From: Nocardiopsis endophytica
Lineage (GTDB): Bacteria; Actinomycetota; Actinomycetes; Streptosporangiales; Streptosporangiaceae
DNA length: 64,000 bases
Direction: 5' to 3'
NCBI RefSeq assembly: GCF_027706725.1
Contig: NZ_JAQFWQ010000009.1
Location: forward strand, 1-64,000
Shown: piece by piece, positions 19,810 through 29,866 of the stretch
Position numbering within the stretch: the stretch's first letter is position 1
Layout of the letters: every line of letters begins with the position of its first letter
Position numbers and translations under genes: made by a program
The notes under the pieces: model-generated
The model's input: only the letters and a program-made list of their open reading frames with translations
The model's database searches: none
What the model was told of the DNA's origin: nothing

Positions 19810-21993
19810 TCAGTCCGCGGCCGCCCCGTCCCCGATCCCCAGGGACGAGCGCAGGAACTCCACTTGGAGCAGCAGCAGGTTCTCCGCCACCGTCTCGTCG
19901 GTCGGCATGTGGGTCACCCCGGACAGCGGGAGCACCGTGTGCGGCCGCCCCGCCGCAAGCAGCGCCGACGACAGGCGCTGGCTGTGCGCGAACACCACGT
20001 TGTCGTCGGCCAGCCCGTGCACCAGCATCAGCGGGCGCTTCAGCCCCGGCGCGTCGTCCAGCAGCGAGCTGCGCCGGTAGTCCTCCGCGCGCTCCTGCGG
20101 CAGGCCCAGGTACCGCTCCGTGTAGTGCGTGTCGTACAGCCGCCAGTCGATCACCGGAGCCCCGGCCACCGCCGCGTGGAAGACGTCCGGGCGGCGCAGC
20201 ACCGCCAGCGCCGACAGGTACCCGCCGAAGGACCAGCCCCGGATGCCCACCCGGTCCAGGTCCAGGCACCCGTACCGCTCGGCCGCGTCCCGCAGGGCCG
20301 CCACCTGGTCCTCAAGAACCGGCTCGGCGAGGTCGGTGTGGACCGCCTGCTCCCACTCCACCCCGATCCCGGGGGTGCCGCGCCCGTCGGCCACCAGCAC
20401 GGCGAAGCCCTGCTCGGCGAACCACTGCGAGGTCAGGTACGCCCCGCGCGCCTCCAGCACCCGCTGGGCGTGCGGCCCGCCGTAGGGGTCGACCAGCACC
20501 GGGAGCCTGCGCCCCGCGTGCGCCCCCTCGGGGTCGAACCACGACGGCAGCACCAGCGCCGAGGGGATGCGGCGCTCACCGGCCCGCCACAGCCGCGGCC
20601 GCGGCGCCGGCAACTCGGGCTCCTCGGCGTGCGAGGCGATCTCGGTGGCCGTGCCCCGCGTCTGCGACCAGGCGTCGGCCACCACGAGCGTGCGCACCCC
20701 GAAGGCGTCCAGGGAGCGCCGCTGCACCACCAGCGTGCCGCCGCGCATCCGCCCGGCGTCGACCGCGGAGCCCTCCGACCCGGGCAGCTCCACGGGCCCG
20801 GCGAAGCCGTCCGAGGCGTCCATGAGCCACAGCTCCACCGCGCCGGGCCGGTCGGCGGGCGAGACCGAGCACAGGATCCGGTCGCCGTCGACGTCGGACA
20901 CCCCGCGCACGTACAGCCCGGGCGGGCCCATCGGGCGGCCGCCGACGAAGAGCCGCCGCTCGCCGCCCTCCTCGCGGCCGATCCACACCGGCTCGCCGCT
21001 CGCGGTGAAGTCCGGGACCCCCGGCATGATCTCCACCCACACCGGGTCGGTCTCGGTGCGCACCGGGCCCGTCAACCCGGTGGCCGGGTCGGCGCTGAAC
21101 ACGGTGAGGGTGCGCTGGTCGCGGCTCTGCGCGCTGAAGACGGCGGTGGGGGTGCCGTCCGGTCCGGTCGTCCACCCGGCGGTGGCCAGGTAGGGCAGCG
21201 CCCCGCGGTCCCACTCCAGCCACTGCGGCTCGGGCGGGCCGTCCCCGCCGCCGCGCACGTCCAGCACGGCCAGGCGCACATCGGCGTTGTCCGTCCCGGC
21301 CGCCGGGTAGGCCATCGGCTGGGCCCCGGCCTCCGGGGTGCCGGGATCGGAGATGTGCCACCGGGCGACCATCGACTCGTCGACCCGCGCGGCGAGCAGC
21401 GCCGAGGAGTCCGGCGACCACCACATGCCGCGGTGGCGCCCCATCTCCTCGGCGGCGATGAAGTCGGCCAGGCCCCAGGTCGTCCCGGGGCCGTCGGGCT
21501 CGGCGACGGCGCGGTCGGCGCCGGAGCCGACCGACACCACCCGCAGGGCGCCGCGGCACACGTAGGCGACCGACTCCCCGCGCGGGCAGATGCGCGGGTC
21601 CACCGCCGGCGCGGCGGCGGGCAGCTCGAACGGCTCGGCGCCGTCGCCCACCAGGTCCACGCAGTACAGGCGCCCGGACAGGGCGAACACCGCCCGGGTG
21701 AACGCCTCGTCGGTGCTGTAGGCCACGATCCCGCCGCTGCTCACCCTCAGCCGCTCGCGGCGCGCGCGCTCCTCCGGCGGAAGGTCCTCCTCGGCGCCGC
21801 CGATGGTGTGCGGGTCGGCCAGCACGCGCTCCCGGCCGGTGTCCAGGTCGAGCAGCCACAGGCATGCGGCGCCGTCGGTGCCGTGCCTGCTCCGCAGGAA
21901 GGCGACCTTCCGGCCGTCGGGGGAGAGGGCGAATGACCGGGGGACGCCCAGCGTGAACCGCCGCGTCCGCGCTTCTTGCCGTGGAAAGCTCAT
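19810..21993 (-). CDS. S9 family prolyl oligopeptidase/DPP-IV-like peptidase
   Basis: Serine peptidase of 727 residues. The N-terminal 450 residues form a beta-propeller (repeated short strands, for example [13 protein letters not shown]). The C-terminal alpha/beta-hydrolase domain has S588 (GWSFGGY), D663 (HGLADDN) and H695 (GVTHM). It probably cleaves short peptides in the cytoplasm, since no signal peptide is seen. The ATG at 21993 (MSFPRQEA) is used; an in-frame ATG at 22011 adds six residues. It is divergent from mshB, sharing a 102-base promoter region. Confidence 0.9.
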   Translation of the reverse strand: MSFPRQEARTRRFTLGVPRSFALSPDGRKVAFLRSRHGTDGAACLWLLDLDTGRERVLADPHTIGGAEEDLPPEERARRERLRVSSGGIVAYSTDEAFTRAVFALSGRLYCVDLVGDGAEPFELPAAAPAVDPRICPRGESVAYVCRGALRVVSVGSGADRAVAEPDGPGTTWGLADFIAAEEMGRHRGMWWSPDSSALLAARVDESMVARWHISDPGTPEAGAQPMAYPAAGTDNADVRLAVLDVRGGGDGPPEPQWLEWDRGALPYLATAGWTTGPDGTPTAVFSAQSRDQRTLTVFSADPATGLTGPVRTETDPVWVEIMPGVPDFTASGEPVWIGREEGGERRLFVGGRPMGPPGLYVRGVSDVDGDRILCSVSPADRPGAVELWLMDASDGFAGPVELPGSEGSAVDAGRMRGGTLVVQRRSLDAFGVRTLVVADAWSQTRGTATEIASHAEEPELPAPRPRLWRAGERRIPSALVLPSWFDPEGAHAGRRLPVLVDPYGGPHAQRVLEARGAYLTSQWFAEQGFAVLVADGRGTPGIGVEWEQAVHTDLAEPVLEDQVAALRDAAERYGCLDLDRVGIRGWSFGGYLSALAVLRRPDVFHAAVAGAPVIDWRLYDTHYTERYLGLPQERAEDYRRSSLLDDAPGLKRPLMLVHGLADDNVVFAHSQRLSSALLAAGRPHTVLPLSGVTHMPTDETVAENLLLLQVEFLRSSLGIGDGAAAD

Positions 21994-22095
21994 GCGGCGA
22001 TTGTCGCCCATCGGCCGGTCCCCGGGTGCGCGGGGCGCACGCGCCCGGCCTGTTCCGGGGGGATCGCCGGTTCGGCCCCGGTATCGTCGGGTGCC

Positions 22096-22956
22096 ATGAC
22101 CGACCGCCGACTGCTGCTGGTGCACGCCCACCCCGACGACGAGACGATCGTCACCGGCGCCACGATGGCCAAGTACGCCGCCGAGGGCGCCGAGGTCGCC
22201 CTGGTCACCTGCACGCTCGGCGAGCGGGGGGAGGTGATCCCGCCCGAGCTGGGGCACCTGGCCGAGGAGCGCGAGGGCGGCCTGGGCGAGTACCGCGTCG
22301 GCGAGCTCGACAAGGCCTGCCTTGCGCTGGGCGTGCGGGACCACCGCTTCCTCGGCGGCGCCGGGCGGTACCGGGACTCCGGGATGATGGGCGCGCCGAC
22401 CAACGACGACCCGTCCTGCTTCTGGCGGGCCGACGTGGAGGAGGCCGCGCTCCGGCTCGCCGAGGTGATCCGCGACGTGCGCCCCCACGTGGTCGTCACC
22501 TACGACGACAACGGCGGCTACGGGCACCCCGACCACATCCAGGCCCACCGCGTCACCCTGCGGGCCTTCGAGAAGGCGGCCGAGCGCGCGCTGGCGGGCC
22601 AGCCCTGGCAGACGCGCAAGCTCTACGCCATCGCCCAGCCCAGGACGCGCCTGGAGGAGCAGGTGGCGCGCCTCCAGGGCGAGCCGGGGCCGTTCACCGC
22701 GCCGTCCGGGGTCGGCGACATCGCCCCGGGCACCCCCGACGCGCGGGTGACCACCCGCGTCGACGCCTCGGCGCACTGGGCGGCCAAGGCGCTGGCCATG
22801 CGGGCGCACGCCACCCAGATCTCCGTCGACGGCGAGCGGTTCGCGCTGTCCAACGGCATCGCCCAGGAGATCGACGCGGTCGAGCACTTCACCCTGCTGC
22901 GCGGGCCGACGCCCCGCCCCGGCCCAGACGGCTTCGAGACCGACCTGTTCGCCTGA
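22096..22956 (+). CDS. mshB: N-acetyl-GlcNAc-inositol deacetylase
   Basis: Zinc deacetylase of 286 residues for the second step of mycothiol synthesis: it removes acetate from 1-O-(2-acetamido-2-deoxyglucopyranosyl)-myo-inositol. The PIG-L/LmbE-type zinc motif is at residues 10-16 (HAHPDDE, ligands H12 and D15), with GHPDHIQAH supplying the third ligand. [13 protein letters not shown] and the length fit MshB rather than the related Mca. Mycothiol is an actinobacterial thiol. The gene is followed by repeat elements and a small membrane protein. Confidence 0.92.
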   Translation: MTDRRLLLVHAHPDDETIVTGATMAKYAAEGAEVALVTCTLGERGEVIPPELGHLAEEREGGLGEYRVGELDKACLALGVRDHRFLGGAGRYRDSGMMGAPTNDDPSCFWRADVEEAALRLAEVIRDVRPHVVVTYDDNGGYGHPDHIQAHRVTLRAFEKAAERALAGQPWQTRKLYAIAQPRTRLEEQVARLQGEPGPFTAPSGVGDIAPGTPDARVTTRVDASAHWAAKALAMRAHATQISVDGERFALSNGIAQEIDAVEHFTLLRGPTPRPGPDGFETDLFA

Positions 22957-22960
22957 CCGT

Positions 22961-23222
22961 CGTTGGTCTCGGGAGAAACGACGCAAAAACCGGCCCCTCC
23001 AGTCTCGGACCGCCCCCTCAGGCGGCCCGGGGCGGACTCGGGTGGTGGAATCGACGCCTGATCTGCCTAAAAGCGTCGATTTCACGACACAGGATGCCCG
23101 CCCCCTTCACCTGCTGCCCGGTATGCCCGGTATGCACCGTCCCGGCGGCCGCCTCCGCGATGATCTCGGGGAAGCCGGGGTTGAACCGGACACGATGAGC
23201 CCGACTTCCCCGAGATCGACGG
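22961..23222. repeat. Repeat cluster: type A half, type B hairpin, type A palindrome
   Basis: Five bases after mshB is a lone left arm (GGTCTCGGGAGAAACGACGC). A type B hairpin follows at 23045-23085 (GCGTCGATTTCAC and its near complement, one mismatch). A type A palindrome with 18-base arms (23162-23179 and 23200-23217, one mismatch) comes last. No gene is present between 22957 and 23280. Confidence 0.75.
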
Positions 23223-23280
23223 GGATCCGCGACGTCGATCGCGGGGACGGCTCGCGTGCCGTGTGTCTTAGGCTTCCTAC

Positions 23281-23715
23281 GTGCCCGATTCCGCTTCCGC
23301 GGGCCGCTCCGGCCCCTTCGCCTCCGCCGTCGACTTCGTCGTCCTCCCGGCGCTGTTCTGCGCCGCGGTGGTCGTCGGCATCGTGGGCGGGGTGCTCTTC
23401 GCCTGGGTGGCCTGGCTGTGGCTGAGCGGCCCGGTGGGCCAGGTGCTCGCCGGAGCGGCCCTGCTGGTGTGGCTGTGCCTGATGTACGCGGCGGTCCGGA
23501 CGGCGGGGTGGGCCACCGGGTCGCGCGCCGGAGCGGGCGTCTGCGCGGTCGGGTGGGCGCTGGCGCAGGTGGCGCTGCTGCTCGCCGGCGAGTCGGGCGA
23601 CGTGTTCTTCCTCTTGTCGTCCGCCGGGATCAGCAACGCCTACCTGTACGGCGGGGTCGCGGTGGTGACCTTCGCGGTGGTGTTCACCCCGCCGGCCGGT
23701 GCGCGGGCCGACTGA
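23281..23715 (+). CDS. Small membrane protein (DUF6113-like)
   Basis: Protein of 144 residues with four hydrophobic helices (about 15-40, 48-68, 76-98, 110-135) and no catalytic motif. It begins at GTG. A small membrane protein of this kind often follows mshB in actinomycetes (annotated DUF6113), which supports the call, but the family assignment is from memory. Here a repeat cluster separates it from mshB, so it may have its own promoter. Confidence 0.65.
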   Translation: MPDSASAGRSGPFASAVDFVVLPALFCAAVVVGIVGGVLFAWVAWLWLSGPVGQVLAGAALLVWLCLMYAAVRTAGWATGSRAGAGVCAVGWALAQVALLLAGESGDVFFLLSSAGISNAYLYGGVAVVTFAVVFTPPAGARAD

Positions 23716-23743
23716 GCCGCACCGGCACCGGCACCGGTCCGGA

Positions 23744-24904
23744 TCAGCCGAGCCAGAACCGCATCAGGAGCTCGCCGAAGAAGATGTCCATCTGCGGCAT
23801 GCCGATCTTCTGGAAGAGCCCGGTCATGGCGTTGATGTAGGCCAGGTTCACCGCGTTGAACCACAGCACGGCGAAGACGGCGATGGTGCCGAAGAGGCCG
23901 AAGCCGCGCGCCACGCGCTCCATCCCCTCGAACCGCCGCGGGCTGGCCGTGGCCGCCTCCAGCAGCGGAACGAAGACGCCGTAGCCGTCCAGGCCGGGGA
24001 TGGGCAGCAGGTTCACCAGCGCGGCCGTCAGGTTGAGGTAGCACAGGAACATCAGGCCGCCGATGAACCAGTTGTCGGTGACCATCCCGGCGGGCACCAG
24101 CAGCATCACCGCGACCGCGAACCCGGCCGCCAGCACCAGGCTCGCCACGATCCCGGCGAGCGGCGCCAGCATGCGGCGGCCGCGGCCGCCGAGCGCCTCG
24201 CGGTCGACGTAGGAGGCCGGCCCGGTCATGCCGATGCCGCCGAGCACGACGAACACCACGGGCATGAGCAGGCCGGTGAACACGCCCCCGCCGGTCTCGC
24301 CCGTCCCGGCGACCCTGCGCTCCCGGTAGGCGAGGGGGTTGAGCCGCAGGTAGCCGCTTGCGCGCAGGCCGCGGTCGCCGCCCAGGTAGGCGACCAGGGC
24401 GTGGGCGAACTCGTGCACGGCGACCGAGAGGATCCAGGCGCCCACGATGAACACGAACGGCGCGTAGGGCGTGCCGCCGTAGGTGTACAGGTCCTGCGTC
24501 TCCTCCCAGCGGGTCCAGGAGAAGTACCCGGCGAAGCCGGTGATGCCCAGGATCAGCAGGAAGACCGGGCTGGGCAGCAGGTCGAAGACGGAGGAGCGGG
24601 CGGGCTCGCCGGGGGCGCCGCCGTCGGCCGCGGCCTCCTCCCCGGAGGCGTCGGCCGTGCCGTCCCCGGCACCGTCGGCGGCGCCGTCCGGGCCGTCGGA
24701 GCTCCCGGCGCCCTGGGCGGCGTCGCCTTCGGCGCTCTCGGAGTCCTCGGCGCCTTCGGTGTCCTTGGAGTCCTCGGTGCGCCCGGTGTCCTCATCGGAA
24801 CCGGCCGCGCCGGTCGCCACGGCGCCCTGCGGCTCCTCCCCCTCCGGGCCGGCGCTTCCGGCGGGCGTCTGGGAATCCGTACCGGCCGGATCGGGCGTGG
24901 ACAT
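23744..24904 (-). CDS. M50-type membrane zinc metalloprotease (site-2-like)
   Basis: Protein of 386 residues. The first 104 residues are an acidic, disordered Gly/Asp/Glu/Ser tail. Several membrane helices follow. HEFAH at 164-168 is the zinc motif, and NLLPIPGLDG at 298-307 provides the second, aspartate-bearing motif of the site-2 protease family. It likely cleaves membrane-embedded substrates. There is no PDZ domain. It ends convergently with the 23281 gene, with only 28 bases between stops. The long acidic tail is unusual for the family. Confidence 0.85.
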   Translation of the reverse strand: MSTPDPAGTDSQTPAGSAGPEGEEPQGAVATGAAGSDEDTGRTEDSKDTEGAEDSESAEGDAAQGAGSSDGPDGAADGAGDGTADASGEEAAADGGAPGEPARSSVFDLLPSPVFLLILGITGFAGYFSWTRWEETQDLYTYGGTPYAPFVFIVGAWILSVAVHEFAHALVAYLGGDRGLRASGYLRLNPLAYRERRVAGTGETGGGVFTGLLMPVVFVVLGGIGMTGPASYVDREALGGRGRRMLAPLAGIVASLVLAAGFAVAVMLLVPAGMVTDNWFIGGLMFLCYLNLTAALVNLLPIPGLDGYGVFVPLLEAATASPRRFEGMERVARGFGLFGTIAVFAVLWFNAVNLAYINAMTGLFQKIGMPQMDIFFGELLMRFWLG

Positions 24905-25182
24905 GCTTCTCCCACAGGTCGTGACTGCTGATCGTGAACGCTGGCGGCCGGCCGCGCGGGCGGCGGGGGAGGCGCCCGGGCCGACGCCTCCAGGCTAAGG
25001 GGCCCCGGGCAGGGGTCCGGCTGAGGGTGCCCGGCCGGGCGGCGAGGCGCGGTGATCCCGACGGAGGCGCCGCCGAATCCGCCGCCGAAGCCGCCGGAAC
25101 GACAACGGCCCCGTCGAGGCCACCGCCGCGTGCGCCCGGGGCGCGGCCCCGGTCACGGCTCCGGCCGTCCCGGTCGCGCCGG

Positions 25183-26532
25183 TCACAGCGACGTGCTCGG
25201 CGCGGTGGCCGAGCGGTGCATGGCGGTCAGGGCGAACGCCTGGCCGCTGCGGGTCAGGTCCGGGGTGCCGGTGCCGCCGACCAGGTCGCTGCGGCGGACG
25301 AAGCCCAGCGTCTCCAGCAGCCAGGTGACCTGCAGCAGCACCGCGTGCACCTGGGCGGTGGCCGGGGAGTCCCCGGACGCGTCGCCGCCCCACCCGGCCT
25401 CGGCCAGGACCTGGCGCGCCTCCTCCATCACGTCCGAGCGCTCGGCGCGGGCGTGGCTGCCGGTGGCCCGCGGGGAGCGCTGCAGCAGCAGCCCCAGCAG
25501 GGTCTCGGTGGCGGCCTGGGCGAACCCGTCGGAGTCCAGCACGCTGTCGGCCACGGCGCGCCACAGCTCGGCGCCGTCGCCGTGCAGCCGCCGCCCGCGG
25601 CGGGTCAGCACCATGCGGCGTCCGGCCCTGCGCACCGCGCGCATCCCGCGCAGCAGCTTGTGCAGCGAGATGAGCTGCATGGCGTCGGTCTCGCTGCGCG
25701 GCGGCGAGGGCGAGGTGGCCCAGTCGAACTCGGCGCACAGCTCGCGCACCACGGTGGGGGAGATGTAGCCGATCTGGGTCAGGCCGATGCCCTCGTCGGC
25801 GAAGTCCAGCAGGCGGTGCACCGGCGCCAGCGCCGCGTCGGCGTCCGGCGGCGGCTCCGCGCCCACGATGAGCTGGCCCAGCAGCGGCCAGAGCCGCTGG
25901 CGGTGCGGGTGCGAGGGCGAGCCCAGCCAGCCGCGCACCCGCTCCTCGCGCACCCGGTCCAGGCGGCTGCGCCCCTGCCCGTCGGGCTGGGTGAGGAAGG
26001 CGCGGGCGAACCGCTCCTGGGCGGTGCGCCAGCCCCGGGTGCCCGGCCGCACCTCGCCCGCGGCGATGGCCAGCTCCAGGGCGGCCGAGGTGGCCTGGTG
26101 CGCCGAGATCTCGGCGGTGCCCAGGGCGGTGCCCCAGGTCAGCTCGGGCAGGTCGGGCGGCTCCACCCCGGAGGCGCGCATCGCCCGGCGGTAGGCGGCC
26201 AGGCCGCTGTCGTGGCCCGAGGAGTGGGCGTCCAGGATGGCGCGGGTGGTGGTGGACGAGCAGATCGCGGCGTAGCGGTCCAGGTCCAGCAGGGAGAACA
26301 GGCGCCCCAGCGAGCGGGCGGTGAGCATGCGCTCGCCGGTCTCGCCGGCGAACCGCACCGGCAGCACGTACCAGCAGAACTCCTGGACCGACCGCTGCGT
26401 CAGCTCCTCCAGTTCGCCGCCCCCGGTCAGGGAGGCCAGGGCGTTCTCGGCCAGGCGCGCGGCGCGCGGGTCCAGCCGGGCCAGCTGCGCGAGCGCGGAC
26501 GCGACGGTCTCCTGCATGGCGTGGGTCGGCAC
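25183..26532 (-). CDS. Hypothetical protein
   Basis: Protein of 449 residues, mostly helical, without membrane segments or signal peptide. The segment ISLHKLLRGMRAVRRAGRRMVLTRRGRRL (within 285-320) and RRSDLVGGTGTPDLTRSGQAF near the end resemble the wing of winged-helix folds, but no confident family is recognised. Codon bias supports it being real. It lies upstream of the M50 gene on the same strand, with a 278-base gap, and 51 bases downstream of the small gene at 26584-26832. Confidence 0.6.
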   Translation of the reverse strand: MPTHAMQETVASALAQLARLDPRAARLAENALASLTGGGELEELTQRSVQEFCWYVLPVRFAGETGERMLTARSLGRLFSLLDLDRYAAICSSTTTRAILDAHSSGHDSGLAAYRRAMRASGVEPPDLPELTWGTALGTAEISAHQATSAALELAIAAGEVRPGTRGWRTAQERFARAFLTQPDGQGRSRLDRVREERVRGWLGSPSHPHRQRLWPLLGQLIVGAEPPPDADAALAPVHRLLDFADEGIGLTQIGYISPTVVRELCAEFDWATSPSPPRSETDAMQLISLHKLLRGMRAVRRAGRRMVLTRRGRRLHGDGAELWRAVADSVLDSDGFAQAATETLLGLLLQRSPRATGSHARAERSDVMEEARQVLAEAGWGGDASGDSPATAQVHAVLLQVTWLLETLGFVRRSDLVGGTGTPDLTRSGQAFALTAMHRSATAPSTSL

Positions 26533-26583
26533 CTCCCCCTGCCGGGCGCTCCGTTGCCGGTCCGGCTCCGCTGTCGTCCGTTC

Positions 26584-26832
26584 CTACCGTTCCGTGTCGG
26601 GGCCGCCCCGGGTCCGCCGGCGCCGCTCGGGCGGGCTCTGCGGCACCAGCCTGCTCCCGGCGACGTCGGCCTCGGCCACCTCGACCGGCGCCCCGTCGCG
26701 CCTGCGCACCGAGATGGTGCCGTCACTCCACCGTTCCAGGACACCGACGATATCCCGGAACCGGCCGTCGGGCAGCCGCACGCGAAGCACGGCGCGGCGC
26801 CCCACGTCCCCGGGGGAGGCCTCACGGGCCAT
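26584..26832 (-). CDS. Small SH3-like domain protein, GNAT-associated type
   Basis: Protein of 82 residues from the ATG at 26832 (a GTG at 26874 would add 14). The core (VGRRAVLRVRLPDGRFRDIVGVLERW...VEVAEADV) resembles a small beta-barrel found at the N-terminus of an acetyltransferase encoded just upstream of fdxA in many actinomycetes. Here the protein stops after that domain and no GNAT domain follows, so it may be a remnant or a stand-alone form. The position next to fdxA fits the conserved order. Confidence 0.55.
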   Translation of the reverse strand: MAREASPGDVGRRAVLRVRLPDGRFRDIVGVLERWSDGTISVRRRDGAPVEVAEADVAGSRLVPQSPPERRRRTRGGPDTER

Positions 26833-27024
26833 GCGTGCCCCGTACCCCACTGGATCCGACCCCCAATTGGGCACGTGGGCCCGCTGAGCGCAATACTGGA
26901 ATCTGCGAATCGTCTGACGTGAGCCCGGCGAGTCCGCGTGCCGGATGCCCGGCGTCGCCCAGGCTACGACAGCGAAGACCCTTGCACGCGGTCAACGTGG
27001 CGAAGACCGAAGAGGAGTAACGAC

Positions 27025-27351
27025 GTGACCTACGTCATCGCGCAGCCGTGCGTCGATGTGCTCGACAAGGCCTGCATCGAGGAGTGCCCTGTCGACTGCA
27101 TCTACGAGGGCGAGCGCATGCTCTACATCCACCCGGACGAGTGCGTCGACTGCGGCGCCTGCGAGCCGGTGTGCCCCGTGGAGGCCATCTACTACGAGGA
27201 CGACCTGCCCGAGCAGTGGTCCGAGTACTACAAGGCCAACGTCGAGTTCTTCGACGAGATCGGGTCCCCTGGAGGGGCGTCCAAGGTCGGCAAGTACGAC
27301 ACCGACCACCCGATCATCGCCAAGCTGCCCCCGCAGGCGGAAGGCGAGTAG
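27025..27351 (+). CDS. fdxA: 7Fe-8S ferredoxin
   Basis: Ferredoxin of 108 residues with 3Fe-4S and 4Fe-4S clusters. Cysteines are visible in CVDVLDKACIEECPVDC and in CVDCGACEPVCPVEA. The C-terminal extension of about 50 residues is typical of the FdxA family. GTG start with AGGAG seven bases upstream. It carries low-potential electrons in the cytoplasm. It precedes dapC, an arrangement conserved in many actinomycetes. Confidence 0.95.
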   Translation: MTYVIAQPCVDVLDKACIEECPVDCIYEGERMLYIHPDECVDCGACEPVCPVEAIYYEDDLPEQWSEYYKANVEFFDEIGSPGGASKVGKYDTDHPIIAKLPPQAEGE

Positions 27352-27555
27352 CCGGAACGCCGGCCGCGCCCGGACCGCGGGCGACACCGGGGCGGCCGAC
27401 GGCCCGCGCCGCACGGCGCCGCTTGGCGCGCGTGCGGCGCGGGGAGGGCCGTTCCGGAGCCAGGGGACCGGGTCCGGCACCGCCGGGCCCGGTCCCGTCA
27501 GCGCCCACCCCCGTGACACGAGGGGGCGGGACCGAGCCGTGTGGAGCAGATTGTG

Positions 27556-28665
27556 ATGGCGGAACGACGACGCCTCGCCGACCGGATGCCGGTCTTCCCC
27601 TGGGACCGCCTCGCGCCGCACAAGGCGACGGCCGCGGCCCACCCGGACGGGATCGTGGACCTGTCGATCGGCACCCCGGTCGACCCGGTCCCCGAGGTCG
27701 TGCGGCGGGCGCTGGCCGACGCGGCCGACGCCCCCGGGTACCCGGCCACGCACGGCACCCCGGCGCTGCGCGCCTCGGTCGCCGGGTGGCTGGAGCGCAG
27801 GCACGGCGTGCAGGCCGACCCGGACGAGGACGTGCTGCCCGCCATCGGCACCAAGGAGCTGGTGGCCTGGCTGCCCACGCTGCTGGGCCTGGGCGAGGGC
27901 GACACCGTCGTCCACCCCGAGCTGGCCTACCCCACCTACGACGCCGGGATCCGCCTGGCGGGCGCGCGCCCGCTGCCCGCCGACGGGCTCACCGCGCTGG
28001 GCCCCGAGCGCCCGGGCCTGGTGTGGATCAACTCCCCGGCCAACCCCACCGGCCGCGTGCTCGGCGCCGACCACCTGCGCAAGGTGGTCGCCTGGGCCCG
28101 CGAACAGGGGGTCATCGTCGCCTCCGACGAGTGCTACCTGGACCTGGACTGGGAGGGCGAGCGCCCGCTGTCGGTCCTGCACCCGGACGTGTGCGGCGGC
28201 TCGCACGCCAACCTGCTGGCGCTGCACTCCACCTCCAAACGCTCCAACCTGGCCGGGTACCGTGCCGGGTTCGTCGCCGGGGACTCCGAGCTGATCGCCG
28301 AGCTGCTGGCGGTGCGCAAGCACGCCGGGATGATCCTCCCGGCGCCGGTGCAGGCGGCCATGGGCGCCGCGCTGGACGACGACGCGCACGCCGAGGAGCA
28401 GAAGGCCCGGTACGGCGCCCGCCGCGCCGCCCTGCGCGCGGCGCTGGAGTCGGCCGGGTGGACCATCGACCACTCCGAGGCGGGCCTGTACCTGTGGGCC
28501 TCCCGCCCGGACCTGGACGCCTGGGGCGCCGTGGCGGAGCTGGCCGGGCGCGGCATCCTGGTCGCCCCCGGGGACTTCTACGGCCCCACGGGCACCGGAC
28601 ACGTGCGGGTGGCCTTCACCGCCACCGACGAGCGCATCGACGCCGCCGTCAAGCGGCTGGCCTGA
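27556..28665 (+). CDS. dapC: N-succinyldiaminopimelate aminotransferase
   Basis: PLP-dependent class I aminotransferase of 369 residues making N-succinyl-LL-diaminopimelate, for lysine and peptidoglycan. The Schiff-base lysine is K228 in STSKRSNLAGYR; SPANPTGR and SDECYLD contact PLP. The ATG at 27556 has GGAG nine bases upstream and was preferred to the GTG at 27541. Its role is supported by dapD and dapE downstream. A repeat cluster and a secreted-protein gene lie between dapC and dapD. Confidence 0.9.
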   Translation: MAERRRLADRMPVFPWDRLAPHKATAAAHPDGIVDLSIGTPVDPVPEVVRRALADAADAPGYPATHGTPALRASVAGWLERRHGVQADPDEDVLPAIGTKELVAWLPTLLGLGEGDTVVHPELAYPTYDAGIRLAGARPLPADGLTALGPERPGLVWINSPANPTGRVLGADHLRKVVAWAREQGVIVASDECYLDLDWEGERPLSVLHPDVCGGSHANLLALHSTSKRSNLAGYRAGFVAGDSELIAELLAVRKHAGMILPAPVQAAMGAALDDDAHAEEQKARYGARRAALRAALESAGWTIDHSEAGLYLWASRPDLDAWGAVAELAGRGILVAPGDFYGPTGTGHVRVAFTATDERIDAAVKRLA

Positions 28666-28750
28666 GCGTCCCCCCTACCTCGCCGGTCTCGGGGAGGTAG
28701 GGCTCATCGAGCCGGTCTCAGAAGGCGCGCGGACAGGCGTGTGTTCTCGG

Positions 28751-28914
28751 CGTTGATCTCGGGGAAGTCGGGCTTATGCTGTCCGTTTTTACCCCGGCTT
28801 CCCCGAGATCAACGATACGGGGGCGGCGGTCGGCGACGGGGCGCGAGGCTCGGCCCCTGCGGCGCGCCCGCCTATCCGCGCGAGCTCTTAGGGGCGCATT
28901 TCCCGAGATCAACG
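28751..28914. repeat. Type A palindrome plus lone right arm
   Basis: A palindrome with 22-base arms (28751-28772 and 28793-28814, one mismatch, core GTTGATCTCGGGGAAG) is followed about 75 bases on by a solitary right arm (GCATTTCCCGAGATCAACG, ending about 28913). The remaining bases from 28666 to 28957 hold no gene. Confidence 0.75.
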
Positions 28915-28957
28915 GCGCAGGAGCGGCGCCGGGGCGGGCGGGTCAGCCCAGCACCGC

Positions 28958-29866
28958 CTAGCCCAGCACCACCTGGCCGTTCGGGGCGCGGTCGGGGACG
29001 CTCTGCCACCCCTCCTGGCCGTTCTCGGCGGTCCAGCGCTGGTCCTCATAGCCGACCGAGGTGATCCCGTACTCCTCGGAGTTGGCCACGGCCCACAGCG
29101 CCATCGCCCAGCCCAGGTCGCCCGTCTGCGGCTGCTCACCGGGCGAGGGCAGCGCGCCCGGGTCGGCGCCGAACACCCGCTTCATCTCCTCGACCGCGCC
29201 GTCCACGTCGGGGGAGGCCGACGGGGACGGGGACGGCGAGGGCGACTCGCCCGGGGTGCGGCCCGGCTGCTCGGGCCAGCAGGTCAGCGCGGGCCCCTCG
29301 GCGCCGGTGAAGGCGCGCGCCATCAGCCGGGAGCGGTTCTCGTGCTGGTCGTAGGCGAACCCGTCGGCGCTGCGCTGCACCGCCTGGGCGGCCTCGTACA
29401 CCGGCATGTCGGCGTAGGAGTCCACCTTCTCCAGGTGCTCGTAGAACTCGTTGCTGGCGTAGACGGGGTCCATGATCTGCTCGGGGGAGCCCCACTCCTG
29501 GGAGGGGCGCTGCTGGAACAGCCCGAGCGAGTCGCGGTCGCCGTAGTCGATGTTGAAGAACTTCGTCTCCTGCCACACCGTGGCGTAGGCCACGACCACG
29601 GCGTGCTGGGGCAGGTCGCGGCTGAAGGCCACCCCGCCGACGGTGGCGGCGCTGGCCGCCTGCTCCGGCTCCAGCGGGTCGGTGGTCCCCTCGACGCGCA
29701 CACTGCACCCGGCGGCGACCGGCGGGTCGATCTCCACCGGCTCGACCGAGCTGATCACGTAGTAGCCGGCCGCCACCAGGGCGCCGCAGACGACGGTCAG
29801 GACGGCGAGGATCTTGACGAAGGCGGAGATCTTCTTCCGCTTCTTCGGACGGGTCTTCTCGTGCAC
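28958..29866 (-). CDS. Membrane-anchored lysozyme-like protein
   Basis: Protein of 302 residues with a basic N-terminus (KTRPKKRKK), one membrane helix at about 15-40 and an extracytoplasmic part. The segment VWQETKFFNIDYGDRDSLGLFQ (105-126) has the Glu and the SLGLFQ turn of lysozyme/transglycosylase-like folds. A Ser-Pro linker (SPSPSPSPSAS) precedes the C-terminal region. Homologues are sometimes named heavy-metal transporters, which the sequence does not support. GTG start. Its place between dapC and dapD suggests a link with cell-wall metabolism, though it reads in the opposite direction. Confidence 0.65.
   Translation of the reverse strand: MHEKTRPKKRKKISAFVKILAVLTVVCGALVAAGYYVISSVEPVEIDPPVAAGCSVRVEGTTDPLEPEQAASAATVGGVAFSRDLPQHAVVVAYATVWQETKFFNIDYGDRDSLGLFQQRPSQEWGSPEQIMDPVYASNEFYEHLEKVDSYADMPVYEAAQAVQRSADGFAYDQHENRSRLMARAFTGAEGPALTCWPEQPGRTPGESPSPSPSPSASPDVDGAVEEMKRVFGADPGALPSPGEQPQTGDLGWAMALWAVANSEEYGITSVGYEDQRWTAENGQEGWQSVPDRAPNGQVVLG

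Noticed and set aside
19810-23085. A 1091-residue frame covering the S9 peptidase and the reverse of mshB
   Set aside because: The first 364 codons are the antisense shadow of mshB. The peptidase starts at 21993 with the propeller.
23744-24904. RseP-type site-2 protease of the SigE pathway
   Set aside because: The zinc motifs are there, but it lacks PDZ domains and is far from sigE, so a role in SigE activation is not supported.
28958-29866. Heavy metal transporter, a name sometimes given to homologues
   Set aside because: A single membrane helix and lysozyme-like motifs do not fit a transporter.
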